Source: Nocardia camponoti
Lineage (GTDB): Bacteria; Actinomycetota; Actinomycetes; Mycobacteriales; Mycobacteriaceae
Direction of reading: 5' to 3'
DNA length: 64,000 bases
Assembly: GCF_014646135.1 (NCBI RefSeq)
Contig: NZ_BMMW01000005.1
Coordinates: 147,711-211,710, forward strand
The notes under the pieces: generated by a model
The model's input: only the letters and a program-made list of their open reading frames with translations
What the model was told of the DNA's origin: nothing
Databases searched by the model: none
Translations under genes and position numbers: made by a program
Shown here: positions 42,260 to 52,792 of the stretch, one piece after another
Layout of the letters: each line of letters opens with the position of its first letter
Position numbering within the stretch: position 1 is the first letter of the stretch

Positions 42260-45200
42260 TCGACCGTGCCGCACTGCTCACCGACCTGAAAAAACAGGTC
42301 AGCGCGGTCGAGGCCGATCTGGACAAACAACTCAAAGCCCTGCCCGAGGTCAAGAGCCGCCTGCATGACGAGTGGGCACTCGCCCGCAAACTCAACCGCA
42401 CCGCCGCCACCGAAGCATCATGGTTGGGCGAACGGGTCACCCAGGTCGCCGTCGCATGGGTGCTTGGCACGGTGTTCGTGCGGTTCAGCGAGGACAACCG
42501 GCTCATCGCCGAGCCCTACCTCACCGGCCCATCCGATGACCGCCGCGAACTCGCCCAAGCCCGCTACGACCACTACGTCGAAACCGACACCGACCCCACC
42601 TACCGCGGCTGGCTCGAACAGGCATTCAACGAACTCGGTGCCGGTCAAGCGGGCAAACTGCTGTTCGATCCCGCCCACAACGCCCTTTACCAGATCCCGG
42701 TTTCGCACGATGGTGCCCGCGACCTGATCGACTTTTGGCGCACCCGCGACGACGCAGGTGTGCTCGTCCACGACTTCACCGACCCCCTCGACACCGACGG
42801 CATCACCGGCTGGGACACCCGCTTCCTCGGCGACCTCTACCAAGACCTGTCTGAAGACATCCGCAAAAACTACGCCCTACTGCAAACCCCAGAATTCGTT
42901 GAAGAATTCATCCTCGACCGCACCCTCGAGCCCGCTATCCGCGAATTCGGTTACGCCGCAATCAAACTCATCGACCCCACCTGCGGATCAGGACACTTCG
43001 TCCTCGGCGCGTTCCGCCGGTTGAACGAACGCTGGGCCACCGACTTCCCGACGAAGGACCGGTACGAGCGGGTACGCGCGGCACTGGAATCAGTACACGG
43101 CGTCGATTTGAACCCGTTCGCCATCGCTATCGCCCGCTTCCGCTTACTGGTTGCCGCGATGGCGGCCGCGAACGTGCGAACTCTGGCCGATGCGGCGCGA
43201 TACGACTGGCCGATCAAACTCGCGGTAGGCGATTCGCTGATCAAGGCACGTCAGCTCGAGTTGAGTTTGGACGGGGAGAACAGCGACCCGCTCGCTGAAT
43301 TCTCTTACGCGACTGAGGATGTGCAGGATTACCCGGGGATTCTCCAGCCGGGTAGTTACCACGTGGTTGTTGGTAATCCTCCGTACATCACAGTGAAGGA
43401 TAAGAACCTCAACGAGCTTTACCGGGGTTTGTACAACGCATGCGCGGGAACTTATGCACTATCGGTGCCCTTCGCCCAGAGGTTCTTTGAACTGGCAAAG
43501 TTCAGCGAGGCAGACGGAACCGGTTTCGGCCGAGTCGGGCAGATTACTGCGAACTCGTTTATGAAGCGCGAATTCGGGACGAAACTAATCGAAGAATTCT
43601 TCGCGCACTCGGTCGAACTGACCGAGGTCATCGATACGTCGGGCGCGTATATCCCGGGCCACGGGACGCCCACGGTAATCCTCGTCGGCACGCGTCGGTC
43701 AGGTAAAAACCGGTCCGGGACCATCCGGACGGTGCGAAGTGTGCAGGGCGAGCCAAAGGCTCCCGCCTTACCCGAGAACGGTCTGGTGTGGACCGCGATA
43801 GTCGACCAAATCGACCAACCCGGTAGCGCGAGCGCATGGGTTTCGGTCGACGATCTTGAACGTGATCAGTACTTCGGAAAGCAGCCGTGGATCCTTGTTG
43901 CCGATGGACAGGAACTTGTGGCGCAGTTGACCGAGAGCGCCGCGACAACGCTTTCAACCCGGATTGCGAGCATTGGACGGACTACAAACAGCGGAGCAGA
44001 TGACGCATACTTCGTAGATGACGCAATGACCGTGAAGCGGTACGGTCTCGCCGGATCCTTTCGCGAGCTAGTCGTTGGTGAGAACGTCAGGGATTTTCGG
44101 ATCGACAAGTCGATTTGGATTGCTAACCCGTACACCGATTCATGCAACACAAACAGTATTAGCGACACGCACAAGCTCGTGGCCAGATTCCTATGGCCAG
44201 CACGGAAGGTGCTCCAGAATCGGACGATCTTTGGAAAACACATCGCCGCCAGGGGCCCGTGGTACGCACACCTCGAAAACTACAGCCATAAGCTCAGGCT
44301 GCCTCTCTCTATCACCTTTGCCGAAGTAGCCACCCACAACCATTTCGTCCTCGATCGCGGCGGAAAGCTTTTCAAGCAGACCGCACCGGTAATCAAGTTG
44401 CCGGAGGGAGCGACCGAGGATGAGCACCTGCAACTGCTCGGACTGCTGAACAGCTCAACCGCCTGCTTCTGGCTCAAAATGGTGTGCCATGACAAAGGGA
44501 TTCGGGGAGAAGGCGGTGGTTTCACGAGCACTGAGTGGGAGAGATTTTTTCAGTACTCCAGCACTCGCATTCAGCAATTTCCTCTTCCAGCACAGAATCC
44601 GCTCGTCCTTGCGGCTCAGCTAGATCGTCTCGCGTCGGCCGCGTCCCCTCAAGCTGTAGTGCAGCAGACACCTACTACACACGCGCTGCGCGATGCAAAA
44701 TTACAGTGGCAATCGGCCCACGAAGAGATGTGTTCCCTTCAGGAAGAACTCGACTGGCAAACCTACCGCGCCTACGGACTGACCGACGGCAACCTGGAGT
44801 CCACCGGGGCAGCGCCTCCGATCAAGCCTGGTGAACGTGCGTTCGAAATCGTCCTCGCACGGCAGGTCGCGGCAGGTGAAGCGTCGGCAGAATGGTTCGA
44901 GCGCCACGGTTCACAACCAATCACAGAAATCCCGGCCCACTGGCCCGATGAGTATCGGCAAACGGTCCGGCGCCGCATCGAAACGATCAGCTCCAACCGC
45001 GCGATCGGCATGATCGAACGTCCCGAGTACAAGCGCCGCTGGAAATCCGACGGCTGGGACACACTCCAAGAACGCGCCCTCCGCTCCTGGCTCCTCGACC
45101 GCATGGAGTCCCGCACCCTCTGGTTCGACGAAAACGGCCAACCCCAAATCCTCACCCTGGCCCGCCTCACCGACCGCCTCGCCGCCGACGACGACTTCGT

Positions 45201-45837
45201 CTCTGTCGCAAGCATTTACGCTCCCCGCGCCGAACTCTCAGCAGTGGTCGCCGAACTGATCACAGACCAGCACGTCCCCGCGGTAGCAGCCCTGCGCTAC
45301 AAACCATCCGGCCTCAAAAAGCGCAAAGACTGGGAACACGTCTGGCAACTCCAACGCCAAGAAGACGCGATGGCAGACGGCGCGGCCAAAAACGACTTCC
45401 GCAAAACCATCCCCGTCCCACCCAAGTACACCTCCGCCGACTTCCTGCGCACCCCGTTCTGGCAGGCGCGCGGCAAACTCGACGTACCCAAGGAACGCTT
45501 CATCTCCTACGGCACAACCAACGCCGCAACCCCAGAACTGTATGGCTGGGCCGGTTGGGATCACCGCGAACAGGCGATGGCGATCGCGATCTACCTCGCC
45601 GACCACGCCCTCTCCACCGAGGAAATCACCCCCTTCCTCACCGCCTTGCTGGAACTGCAACCGTGGCTTGACCAGTGGCACAACGAGATTGACCCCAACT
45701 TCGGTGTGGCACCCTCCACGTTCCTCGCAGGCGACCGCAAAGAACGCCAAGCCGAACACTCGCTTACCGACGACGACCTCCGCGCATGGCGTCCCGCGCC
45801 CGCCACCCGAGGTGTAAGGAAGAAGACGACGCGATGA
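42256..45837 (+). CDS. pglX: BREX-2 adenine-specific DNA methyltransferase PglX
   Basis: A 1193-aa N6-adenine methyltransferase that marks host DNA (or phage DNA, in the phage-growth-limitation model). Motif I is IDPTCGSGHFVLGAF (about residues 235-249) and the catalytic NPPY is in VVGNPPYITVKD (about 372). The N-terminal region and the large C-terminal part after about residue 650 probably recognise the target; they contain INSFMK-like structural segments and no other enzyme motif. The length and motifs fit PglX. ATG 42256 overlaps the pglW stop, and its own stop overlaps pglY. GC and codon use in the target-recognition part (about 43.4-44.7 kb) look less GC-biased than in neighbours, which fits exchange of the specificity segment. 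Confidence 0.95.
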   Translation: MIDRAALLTDLKKQVSAVEADLDKQLKALPEVKSRLHDEWALARKLNRTAATEASWLGERVTQVAVAWVLGTVFVRFSEDNRLIAEPYLTGPSDDRRELAQARYDHYVETDTDPTYRGWLEQAFNELGAGQAGKLLFDPAHNALYQIPVSHDGARDLIDFWRTRDDAGVLVHDFTDPLDTDGITGWDTRFLGDLYQDLSEDIRKNYALLQTPEFVEEFILDRTLEPAIREFGYAAIKLIDPTCGSGHFVLGAFRRLNERWATDFPTKDRYERVRAALESVHGVDLNPFAIAIARFRLLVAAMAAANVRTLADAARYDWPIKLAVGDSLIKARQLELSLDGENSDPLAEFSYATEDVQDYPGILQPGSYHVVVGNPPYITVKDKNLNELYRGLYNACAGTYALSVPFAQRFFELAKFSEADGTGFGRVGQITANSFMKREFGTKLIEEFFAHSVELTEVIDTSGAYIPGHGTPTVILVGTRRSGKNRSGTIRTVRSVQGEPKAPALPENGLVWTAIVDQIDQPGSASAWVSVDDLERDQYFGKQPWILVADGQELVAQLTESAATTLSTRIASIGRTTNSGADDAYFVDDAMTVKRYGLAGSFRELVVGENVRDFRIDKSIWIANPYTDSCNTNSISDTHKLVARFLWPARKVLQNRTIFGKHIAARGPWYAHLENYSHKLRLPLSITFAEVATHNHFVLDRGGKLFKQTAPVIKLPEGATEDEHLQLLGLLNSSTACFWLKMVCHDKGIRGEGGGFTSTEWERFFQYSSTRIQQFPLPAQNPLVLAAQLDRLASAASPQAVVQQTPTTHALRDAKLQWQSAHEEMCSLQEELDWQTYRAYGLTDGNLESTGAAPPIKPGERAFEIVLARQVAAGEASAEWFERHGSQPITEIPAHWPDEYRQTVRRRIETISSNRAIGMIERPEYKRRWKSDGWDTLQERALRSWLLDRMESRTLWFDENGQPQILTLARLTDRLAADDDFVSVASIYAPRAELSAVVAELITDQHVPAVAALRYKPSGLKKRKDWEHVWQLQRQEDAMADGAAKNDFRKTIPVPPKYTSADFLRTPFWQARGKLDVPKERFISYGTTNAATPELYGWAGWDHREQAMAIAIYLADHALSTEEITPFLTALLELQPWLDQWHNEIDPNFGVAPSTFLAGDRKERQAEHSLTDDDLRAWRPAPATRGVRKKTTR

Positions 45838-48800
45838 CCGCCGCGAATACCACCCCGCCCCTACTCCGCGACCTCATTGAGATCAAGGAACACCTCACCG
45901 GGTCGGACTTCGTGCTCAGCCTCGCCGACGCCGTCACCCCGGAAGGGTCAGCGAAAGCCGTTGAGCAGTACGTGCTTACCGAACGTCTGCTCGGCAACTT
46001 CGATGAGGCGCTTGGGCTGATCAAGTCGGCGCTCGACGGGCCAACGTCGAAGCCCGCGTTTCTGCATGGCTCGTTCGGTGCGGGTAAGTCGCACTTCATG
46101 TCGGTGCTGTACTCGCTGCTCACGCCGAATTCGGCGGCACGCGCACGCACCGAATTCGATTCGCTGCTCACCAAACACGAGTGGTTGATCGACGGGAACA
46201 AGAAGTTCCTGATGGTGCCGTACCACATGATTGACGCCAAGGCGATGGAGCAGCGGGTGCTCGGCGGGTACGTCGACTTCGTGCGCAAACTCCACCCGGA
46301 TGCCGACATCCCGCCGGTGTATCGCACCGATTCGCTGTTTAAAAACCTGCACGCCCTGCGCAATACGATGGGCGAGGAAACCTTCCTCAAAGCGCTCAAC
46401 GCCAACTCGGCCGAGGTCGACGAGGAAGACGAGTGGGGCGACAGCGCGGCGTTCTGGACCAGCGACAAGCTCGATATCGCGATTACCGCGCCCGAGTCGC
46501 ACGACGGTACCGCGCTGAACCTGGTTAACCCAACGACCCCGCAGGAACTGCGCGCGAAACTCGTCAACGACGCGGCGACCACGCTGCTGCCCGGCTTCAC
46601 CGCGTCGGCGGCCGAGGACGAAACCGGGTTCATCTCCCTCGATGCTGGCCTGAGTGTGATTGCGGCGCATGCGAAGTCGCTCGGCTACGACGGCATCATC
46701 CTGTTTCTCGACGAACTGATCCTGTGGCTGGCGAGCCTCATTCACGACGAGAAGCGGGTTGCTCGCGAAGCAAGCAAGATCACCAACTTCCGCGAGGGTG
46801 GCGACGCGCAGCGCGCGATTCCGATCATCTCGTTCATCGCCCGTCAGCGCGACCTGCGCGACCTCGTCGGTGAGGAACTCGCTGGCGCGGCCGAGTCGGC
46901 GATTCAGGACGCGCTCAACCACGCGTCGGGCCGCTTCGACCTGATCCAGCTCGAAGACCGCAACCTGCCGCAGATCGCGCAGGCTCGTCTGCTCAAGCCG
47001 CGTGACGACGCCGCGCAAGCCCAGTTCGACGCCGCGTTCGCCCGCACCCGCGCGCTCAGCCCGAAGGTCTGGGACGTGCTGCTTGGCTCGGACGATTCCA
47101 CAACCGGTGCCGACGAAGCTTCGTTCCGACTGAGCTACCCGTTCTCCCCCGCGTTCCTCGACACGCTCGTGCACATCTCGGCCGCGCTTCAGCGGTCGCG
47201 CACTGGTTTGAAGCTGATGGGCCAGCTGCTTGCCGAGCATCGCAACGAACTGCGCCTAGGCGACCTTGTCCCCCTCGGCGACCTATATGAGCAGCTCAGC
47301 ACCGCTGGCGAGACCCCGTTCGTCTCGGACAAGAAGGTATTTTTCGACGCCGCCAACCGCCTCTACAAGACGCGACTGCGTCCGTACCTGCTGAGCACGT
47401 GCGAGGTCACCGAAGACGACATCGAGACCTACCGCAACCGACGCGACACCATCACCGACCCGAAACTGCTTGGCAGCTGCAAGAAGTTCGTCGGCCAAAA
47501 CCGGCTTGCCGCAACAGTTTTGCTCGCCGCTCTCGCGCCAAGCGTTCCCGCGTTGCGCGACTTGACGATTCGCCGACTCGGCGCGCTGAACTATGGGTCG
47601 ATCACCTCGATGATCCCGGGGCGTGAAGAACCGGTGATCAAGAACATGGTCGAGGAGTGGGCGAGTCGCTTCCCCGAGATCAAGCTCACCGGCACCGAAG
47701 CTAATCCTGGTGTGCGCCTTGAACTTTCGGGTGTCGACGTGGACTCGGTTGTCGCCAACGCGCAGGTGAACGACAACCCGAGCAACCGCGCGATCCTGGC
47801 CCAAGAACTGCTCGCCGACCAGCTCGGCCTCGACCGCGCGAACTCGCGCCTTGGCTACGACGAACTGCACTTCACCTGGCTTGGCTCGAACCGGGTTGTC
47901 GAAGTGATCTTCGGCAATCTCAGCGACCGCGAATCGCTGCCCAATCACGACCTGCAACCCTCCGATTCAACGCGCTGGCGCATCGTGATCGACCTGCCCT
48001 ACGACGAGGGCACCCACAGCCCGATCGAAGACGCCGAACGGGTGCGCAGGCTCAAGGAAGAGCAGGCGGGCAATCATCCGAACACGGTGGCATGGTTGCC
48101 TTCGCACCTCACCAAGCCGCGCTGGGAAGACTTCCGTCGACTCCTTGTGATCAGCAAGGCGCTTGCCGACCCGTACCGTTTCGACACCCAGTACGCGTCG
48201 CACCTCAACCCCGACAACCGCGCGAGCGCGAAAGCCCTGCTTGAGTCGCAGCGAGAAGTGTTGCGCAACAAGGTACTTGCCACGTTCAGGCAGGCGTACG
48301 GGCTGGCTGAGCGCAAGCCCGAAGACGTGACCAACGACCTCGGCGACCTGTTCCATCCGCTGCCCGACGTTGATGGGCTCACGGTGCCTATCGGCCAATC
48401 GCCGCACGACGCCATTCGCACCCTGTCAGGCAAACTGCTCGCCCATCAGTACCCCGACCACCCCAACCTCGACCCCGACAACACCGGCACCGCGATCAAA
48501 CCCGCCGACGCGAAAACCGTGCTCGCCCATGTCAAGGGCGCTGCCGAAGCGCGCGACGGACGATTCGAAGTGCCTGCGAAGGATCGCGCGCTGATGCGTC
48601 GCGTCGCGCAACCGTTGCGGCTTGGCAGCCAGAAGGAAGCGTATTTCGAGCTGTCGAAGTACTGGGCCGACCACTTCCGCCGCGAAGCCCAGAACGCGGG
48701 CAGCACGGGCGACCTGACCGTCACGTCGTTGAGCGACTGGATCAACACCCCGCAACCGCGCGGGCTTGAACAGTTCATCTCGAACCTCGTCGTCGCGTCG

Positions 48801-49928
48801 TTCGCGGAAATGGACGACCGCATTTGGGTACGCGGTGGGGTCGCGATCGACGCACCCGACCTCGGCAGGCTCGGCGACGGTTCCGGTTACGCCCTGCGCA
48901 CGCAACCGCTGCCAAGCGAAGCCGACTTCGCAACGGCACGAACCCGTTTCGAAACAATCTTCGGCGAAAAGGCACCGACGCTGCTGCGTGGTGGCCCCGT
49001 GCAGCAGTTCGCGCGACTGCTTTCGGCGGCGGCAACGAAGTACACCGACAGTGCGACCCGCTTGGTTGAGCAGTTGGAACGCCACGCCGCATTCCTCGAA
49101 CTCACCGACGACAACCCGGGTGAGCGCCTCGCCCTCGCACGCCGCTCCCTTGACCTGCTCACCACGCTCGGCTCGGTGGGCAGCGGGTCAGCCGGGGCCA
49201 AGAAGGCAGTCGAGACGCTCGCGCACTTCGACCTGGCCGGGGTGAACCCGGACCGGTACGGGACGTCGATTAAGACGGCCGACCGGGTCACGACCGCGCT
49301 GGCAACGGCGGCATGGCAGGCACTGGAAGACGCGAAGCTCTACCACGATGAGGGCGGTGGGGCGATCCTGGAGAGTTTGCGTGGGTCGGCGCAGGTTGAT
49401 CAGCGTTCGGTTGACCTTGTTGACGCGCTGAACAAGGCGGCGAACGCGGTAACCGCCCTTACGCGCCGCATCCTTGAGCAGCGCAAGAAGGAGCAGGAGC
49501 GGCGTAAACGGGAAGAAGCGCAGCACGCGGCCGGGTCCGGTACGGACAACGTCACGCTGCACAACCCGTCGATTGGTCACTCCGATTCGGCCGACTCCGC
49601 TGGGTCGGCTGGCGCTACGGGTGCCGCAGGCTCGGCAGGCGCTGCCGGTTTCGCTGGCACCGGTGGCCCGTCAGGGTCGACGGGCCTTGCTGGCACTGGC
49701 GGTTTCGGTTCCGCTGGTCAGGGCGCTGCTGCCGGGGCCGCCGATTTCGCCGGTGCCGCCGCTGGCCTCGCAGGCGCTGCTCCCCATCACGCGGCGAGCG
49801 GTGCGCGCTCGGGCAAGCGTGAGGTTTCGGCGAGCACGGCCGCCCAGGAGTTCGCCGCTGAACTCGCCGAGTTGGCCGCCAACGAACCCGGTGCGCGGAT
49901 CGAGATCACCTGGCGGGTCGTCGAGTAA
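45834..49928 (+). CDS. pglY: BREX-2 ATPase PglY
   Basis: A 1364-aa P-loop ATPase, the type 2 counterpart of BrxC. Walker A is GSFGAGKSHFMS (about residues 77-88), and Walker B is IILFLDELILWL (about 286-297). The middle is a long helical region. Near the C terminus is a ~100-residue Gly/Ala/Ser-rich tract (GSAGATGAAGSAG...) followed by a short conserved tail RIEITWRVVE. The tract is low complexity and may vary between strains. ATG 45834 overlaps the pglX stop by four bases; the frame is open to 45786 but the extra codons lie within pglX. Its TAA shares one base with the pglZ ATG. Confidence 0.94.
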   Translation: MTAANTTPPLLRDLIEIKEHLTGSDFVLSLADAVTPEGSAKAVEQYVLTERLLGNFDEALGLIKSALDGPTSKPAFLHGSFGAGKSHFMSVLYSLLTPNSAARARTEFDSLLTKHEWLIDGNKKFLMVPYHMIDAKAMEQRVLGGYVDFVRKLHPDADIPPVYRTDSLFKNLHALRNTMGEETFLKALNANSAEVDEEDEWGDSAAFWTSDKLDIAITAPESHDGTALNLVNPTTPQELRAKLVNDAATTLLPGFTASAAEDETGFISLDAGLSVIAAHAKSLGYDGIILFLDELILWLASLIHDEKRVAREASKITNFREGGDAQRAIPIISFIARQRDLRDLVGEELAGAAESAIQDALNHASGRFDLIQLEDRNLPQIAQARLLKPRDDAAQAQFDAAFARTRALSPKVWDVLLGSDDSTTGADEASFRLSYPFSPAFLDTLVHISAALQRSRTGLKLMGQLLAEHRNELRLGDLVPLGDLYEQLSTAGETPFVSDKKVFFDAANRLYKTRLRPYLLSTCEVTEDDIETYRNRRDTITDPKLLGSCKKFVGQNRLAATVLLAALAPSVPALRDLTIRRLGALNYGSITSMIPGREEPVIKNMVEEWASRFPEIKLTGTEANPGVRLELSGVDVDSVVANAQVNDNPSNRAILAQELLADQLGLDRANSRLGYDELHFTWLGSNRVVEVIFGNLSDRESLPNHDLQPSDSTRWRIVIDLPYDEGTHSPIEDAERVRRLKEEQAGNHPNTVAWLPSHLTKPRWEDFRRLLVISKALADPYRFDTQYASHLNPDNRASAKALLESQREVLRNKVLATFRQAYGLAERKPEDVTNDLGDLFHPLPDVDGLTVPIGQSPHDAIRTLSGKLLAHQYPDHPNLDPDNTGTAIKPADAKTVLAHVKGAAEARDGRFEVPAKDRALMRRVAQPLRLGSQKEAYFELSKYWADHFRREAQNAGSTGDLTVTSLSDWINTPQPRGLEQFISNLVVASFAEMDDRIWVRGGVAIDAPDLGRLGDGSGYALRTQPLPSEADFATARTRFETIFGEKAPTLLRGGPVQQFARLLSAAATKYTDSATRLVEQLERHAAFLELTDDNPGERLALARRSLDLLTTLGSVGSGSAGAKKAVETLAHFDLAGVNPDRYGTSIKTADRVTTALATAAWQALEDAKLYHDEGGGAILESLRGSAQVDQRSVDLVDALNKAANAVTALTRRILEQRKKEQERRKREEAQHAAGSGTDNVTLHNPSIGHSDSADSAGSAGATGAAGSAGAAGFAGTGGPSGSTGLAGTGGFGSAGQGAAAGAADFAGAAAGLAGAAPHHAASGARSGKREVSASTAAQEFAAELAELAANEPGARIEITWRVVE

Positions 49929-52774
49929 TGACTACCTCGACCACCGCGCTGCGCCTCTCGAAAGCCACTGTCGCGCAATACCTTTCGTCGAACGACAAAC
50001 TTCGACCGGAGCTCAGCACCCCCGGCAACCCGGTCGTCCTCCTCCTGCGCGGCGAACCGGTGTGGGAGTCCGACGCCGTGCTGTCGCTCGGTGACGGGCG
50101 CAGCGCGCGCGTCGCGGCCGCCACCTCACCGCTTGCCGTCCACGAGCTGATCTTGCAGCACGCGTTGGAACTCGACCCCGAACCGCGCGTGCTCGTGATC
50201 CTCACCGACGTTGAGGAACACGACCTCGATCCGGCGATCCTCGCGCGCACGTTTCGTGGTCAGGTGCACATCGCCGACCGGTGGAACATCGTTCGAGAAT
50301 CGTTCGGCGCCAAGCAAACTGACGAACGGCTGCGGCGCGAAGCGTGGGCGTGTGAAGCGCTGCTCGACGCGGCGGGCGCGCGCAGGTGGCCGGTCCACCT
50401 TGGCGGCGCGATCCTCACGCGCGAAGGGGCGCTCACCGCGCTCGCGGTTCGTCGACTGCATCTTGCCGACGGCACCGAACGCATCGACCCAGTCGCGCTG
50501 CTTGAGTGGTCGCAGCGTCCCGAAGCGGCACACCAGTTCCTTAGCCTGCGGCCCGCCGAACGCGCCGGGCTCATCGCGTTCCTCAGCGAACCCGACCAGG
50601 CGGGCGCGACCGGAACGGTCCTCACCGCGCTCACGCTCACCGAGCACGGGCCCGACGCGCTCGCCTACGGACTGCTGTGCGGGGCGTTGTGGGAGCACGC
50701 GCAACCGGGCAACGCGGTGTATCAGGCGCGCGGTCGCGTTGAACGGTGGCTTGGCGACAAGCCGCCCGCGCACGGCGAAGCGCTCGACCGCCTGCTCGCG
50801 AACTTCGGGCGGATCTGCGAAGACTATGTGCGCGGCTTGCTGATCCGGGCGCGCAGTGCCGTCGACGAGCACGACGACGCCGACAGTGACGCGCTCATCG
50901 CGCGCAAGAAGGCGAATACTGTTCTCGCCCATGCCGAATCGCTGGTTCGCCAGTTCGGGGCTGGCGAGGCGGCAGCGTGCAGTCCGCTGCTGCCGACGGG
51001 GCTTGAGTCGCGCTTCACCGCTGTCGGCGTCGCGCTGGCACTCGACGACAAAGCCGGTGCCGAGGACAAGATCGAGTCCGCGGTCGTCGCCCTTCGCGCG
51101 CACGCGCTCATCCACGACGAACCCGTGCGGCACAAGCGAGTTCGCATGGCGCAGCGGTTGTCGCGCTGGTTGCGCACCGCGCCCGACCCCACCGTCGACG
51201 GCAGCGTCGGCGACGCGATCGCGCGCCAAATGCGCAGCACCGCGTGGGCCGATCGCGCACTCGACTACCTCGAAGCAGGCGGCGACAACGACCCCGCATT
51301 GCGAACGGCCTTCGCGGCGTTGGCCATTCGCGCACGGAAGACCCGACGCGAATTCGACCGGGAATTCGCGAAGAACCTCGTGAACTGGACGCAGTCGGGT
51401 TCGGCACCTGGGTCGCTGTTGACCGTTGAGTCCTTTCTTGAACGGGTGGTCGCGCCCGTCGCGGCGACGCATCGCGTGATGCTGCTCGTGATCGACGGCA
51501 TGAGCGCGGCCATCGCGACCGAACTCGCATCCGAACTCGCGTCGACGTTTTCCGAATACGATCCCGTCGCGCCGGTGGCTGGCGCGAGTCCGGTTCGGCG
51601 GGCGATGGTCGCCGCGCTACCGAGTCTCACCGCGGTGTCGCGCACGTCGCTGTTCGCTGGCAAGCTCGTCAAGGGCGATCAGAAGACCGAGAAAAAGGTG
51701 TTCGGCGCGCATCCGTTCTGGGGTGCCAAGCGCGCCAAGGTTTTTCACAAGAACGACCTGCGCGGCGATGCGGGGCAACGATTCGGCCCCGACCTCACCG
51801 ACGCGCTCGCCGACGCGGACTGCCACGTCGCTGTCGTGCTCAACACCATTGACGACCGGCTCGCGAAAGAAGCCAAGTTCGACGACTCCGGGTGGGAGGT
51901 GCGCGAAATCGGCAACCTGCGCGCGCTCACCGACATCGCGGCGGCCAACGGGATGGCGGTGATCATCACGAGCGACCACGGGCACATCATCGACCGGCAC
52001 TGTTCGACGGTGACCGCTGACGGCGTTCAGTCGGCGCGGCATCGGCTGCCTGGTGGCGCCGGTGACCGTCGCGTCGAGAACGAGGTGCTGCTGGCTGGGC
52101 CGCGTGTGGTGTGGCCGGAGCCGGGGGCGAGCATTGTCGCGTTGTGGGACAACGACTCTCGCTACACCGCGCTCAAAGCTGGATACCACGGTGGTGCTTC
52201 GCTCGCGGAGATGACCATTCCTATCCTCGCGCTCGTCCCACACGGGGCGACCGTCCCGACGGACTGGCTCGGTATCAATGAGCCGCGCCCACGGTGGTGG
52301 AGTGGCGACAACGACGTGCTTGAGGTCGCGAAGGTCATTCCCGCGCCTGCCGTCGCCGCGCCGAAGAAGTCGAAGAAGGCACCCGCGCCGGTCGAAGATC
52401 AGATCACCTTCGACATTCCGCTGGTCGAGGTCTTTGCTGAGCCGGACCCGGCCGAAGCGCCGAAATCGGGTGTCGACCTGCTGATCGCGGCGTTGCTCGA
52501 CTCCGACACCTTCGCCGCGCAACTTGAGACCGTCGCGCGCAAACCCAAGCCCGAAGAGCTCGACAAGGCGTTGCGCGCCCTGCTCGACGGTCCCCTCCCG
52601 CTCACCGCTTTGGCGCAGCGCGTTGGTCGATTGCCAACGCGCGCTGCGGGATTCGGGGCGATCCTCGGTCAGTTGCTCAATGTCGACGGGGTGCAGGTGC
52701 TCGAAACGCTGGCCGACGGTCGCACGGTGCGGTTGCACGTCGCGCTGCTTCGCGAACAATTCGGGCTGCGCTGA
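49928..52774 (+). CDS. pglZ: BREX-2 alkaline-phosphatase-superfamily protein PglZ
   Basis: A 948-aa protein that defines BREX systems. The PglZ domain (about residues 510-780) belongs to the alkaline phosphatase superfamily: VMLLVIDGMSAAIATELASE has the first metal aspartate, VIITSDHGHIIDRH (about 676-690) the second metal site, and AGYHGGASLAEMTIP (about 750) is the hallmark PglZ segment. Upstream residues 1-500 are helical, downstream is a small domain ending with a winged-helix-like stretch. The exact substrate (DNA end, protein phosphate or other) is not settled in the literature. ATG 49928 shares a base with the pglY stop. An 18-bp gap separates it from brxD. Confidence 0.95.
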   Translation: MTTSTTALRLSKATVAQYLSSNDKLRPELSTPGNPVVLLLRGEPVWESDAVLSLGDGRSARVAAATSPLAVHELILQHALELDPEPRVLVILTDVEEHDLDPAILARTFRGQVHIADRWNIVRESFGAKQTDERLRREAWACEALLDAAGARRWPVHLGGAILTREGALTALAVRRLHLADGTERIDPVALLEWSQRPEAAHQFLSLRPAERAGLIAFLSEPDQAGATGTVLTALTLTEHGPDALAYGLLCGALWEHAQPGNAVYQARGRVERWLGDKPPAHGEALDRLLANFGRICEDYVRGLLIRARSAVDEHDDADSDALIARKKANTVLAHAESLVRQFGAGEAAACSPLLPTGLESRFTAVGVALALDDKAGAEDKIESAVVALRAHALIHDEPVRHKRVRMAQRLSRWLRTAPDPTVDGSVGDAIARQMRSTAWADRALDYLEAGGDNDPALRTAFAALAIRARKTRREFDREFAKNLVNWTQSGSAPGSLLTVESFLERVVAPVAATHRVMLLVIDGMSAAIATELASELASTFSEYDPVAPVAGASPVRRAMVAALPSLTAVSRTSLFAGKLVKGDQKTEKKVFGAHPFWGAKRAKVFHKNDLRGDAGQRFGPDLTDALADADCHVAVVLNTIDDRLAKEAKFDDSGWEVREIGNLRALTDIAAANGMAVIITSDHGHIIDRHCSTVTADGVQSARHRLPGGAGDRRVENEVLLAGPRVVWPEPGASIVALWDNDSRYTALKAGYHGGASLAEMTIPILALVPHGATVPTDWLGINEPRPRWWSGDNDVLEVAKVIPAPAVAAPKKSKKAPAPVEDQITFDIPLVEVFAEPDPAEAPKSGVDLLIAALLDSDTFAAQLETVARKPKPEELDKALRALLDGPLPLTALAQRVGRLPTRAAGFGAILGQLLNVDGVQVLETLADGRTVRLHVALLREQFGLR

Positions 52775-52792
52775 CGTGGCAGGATCGCACGG

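Noticed and set aside
45948..47240. A 430-codon minus-strand open frame inside pglY
   Set aside because: Shadow of the PglY ATPase domain; no recognisable motif.
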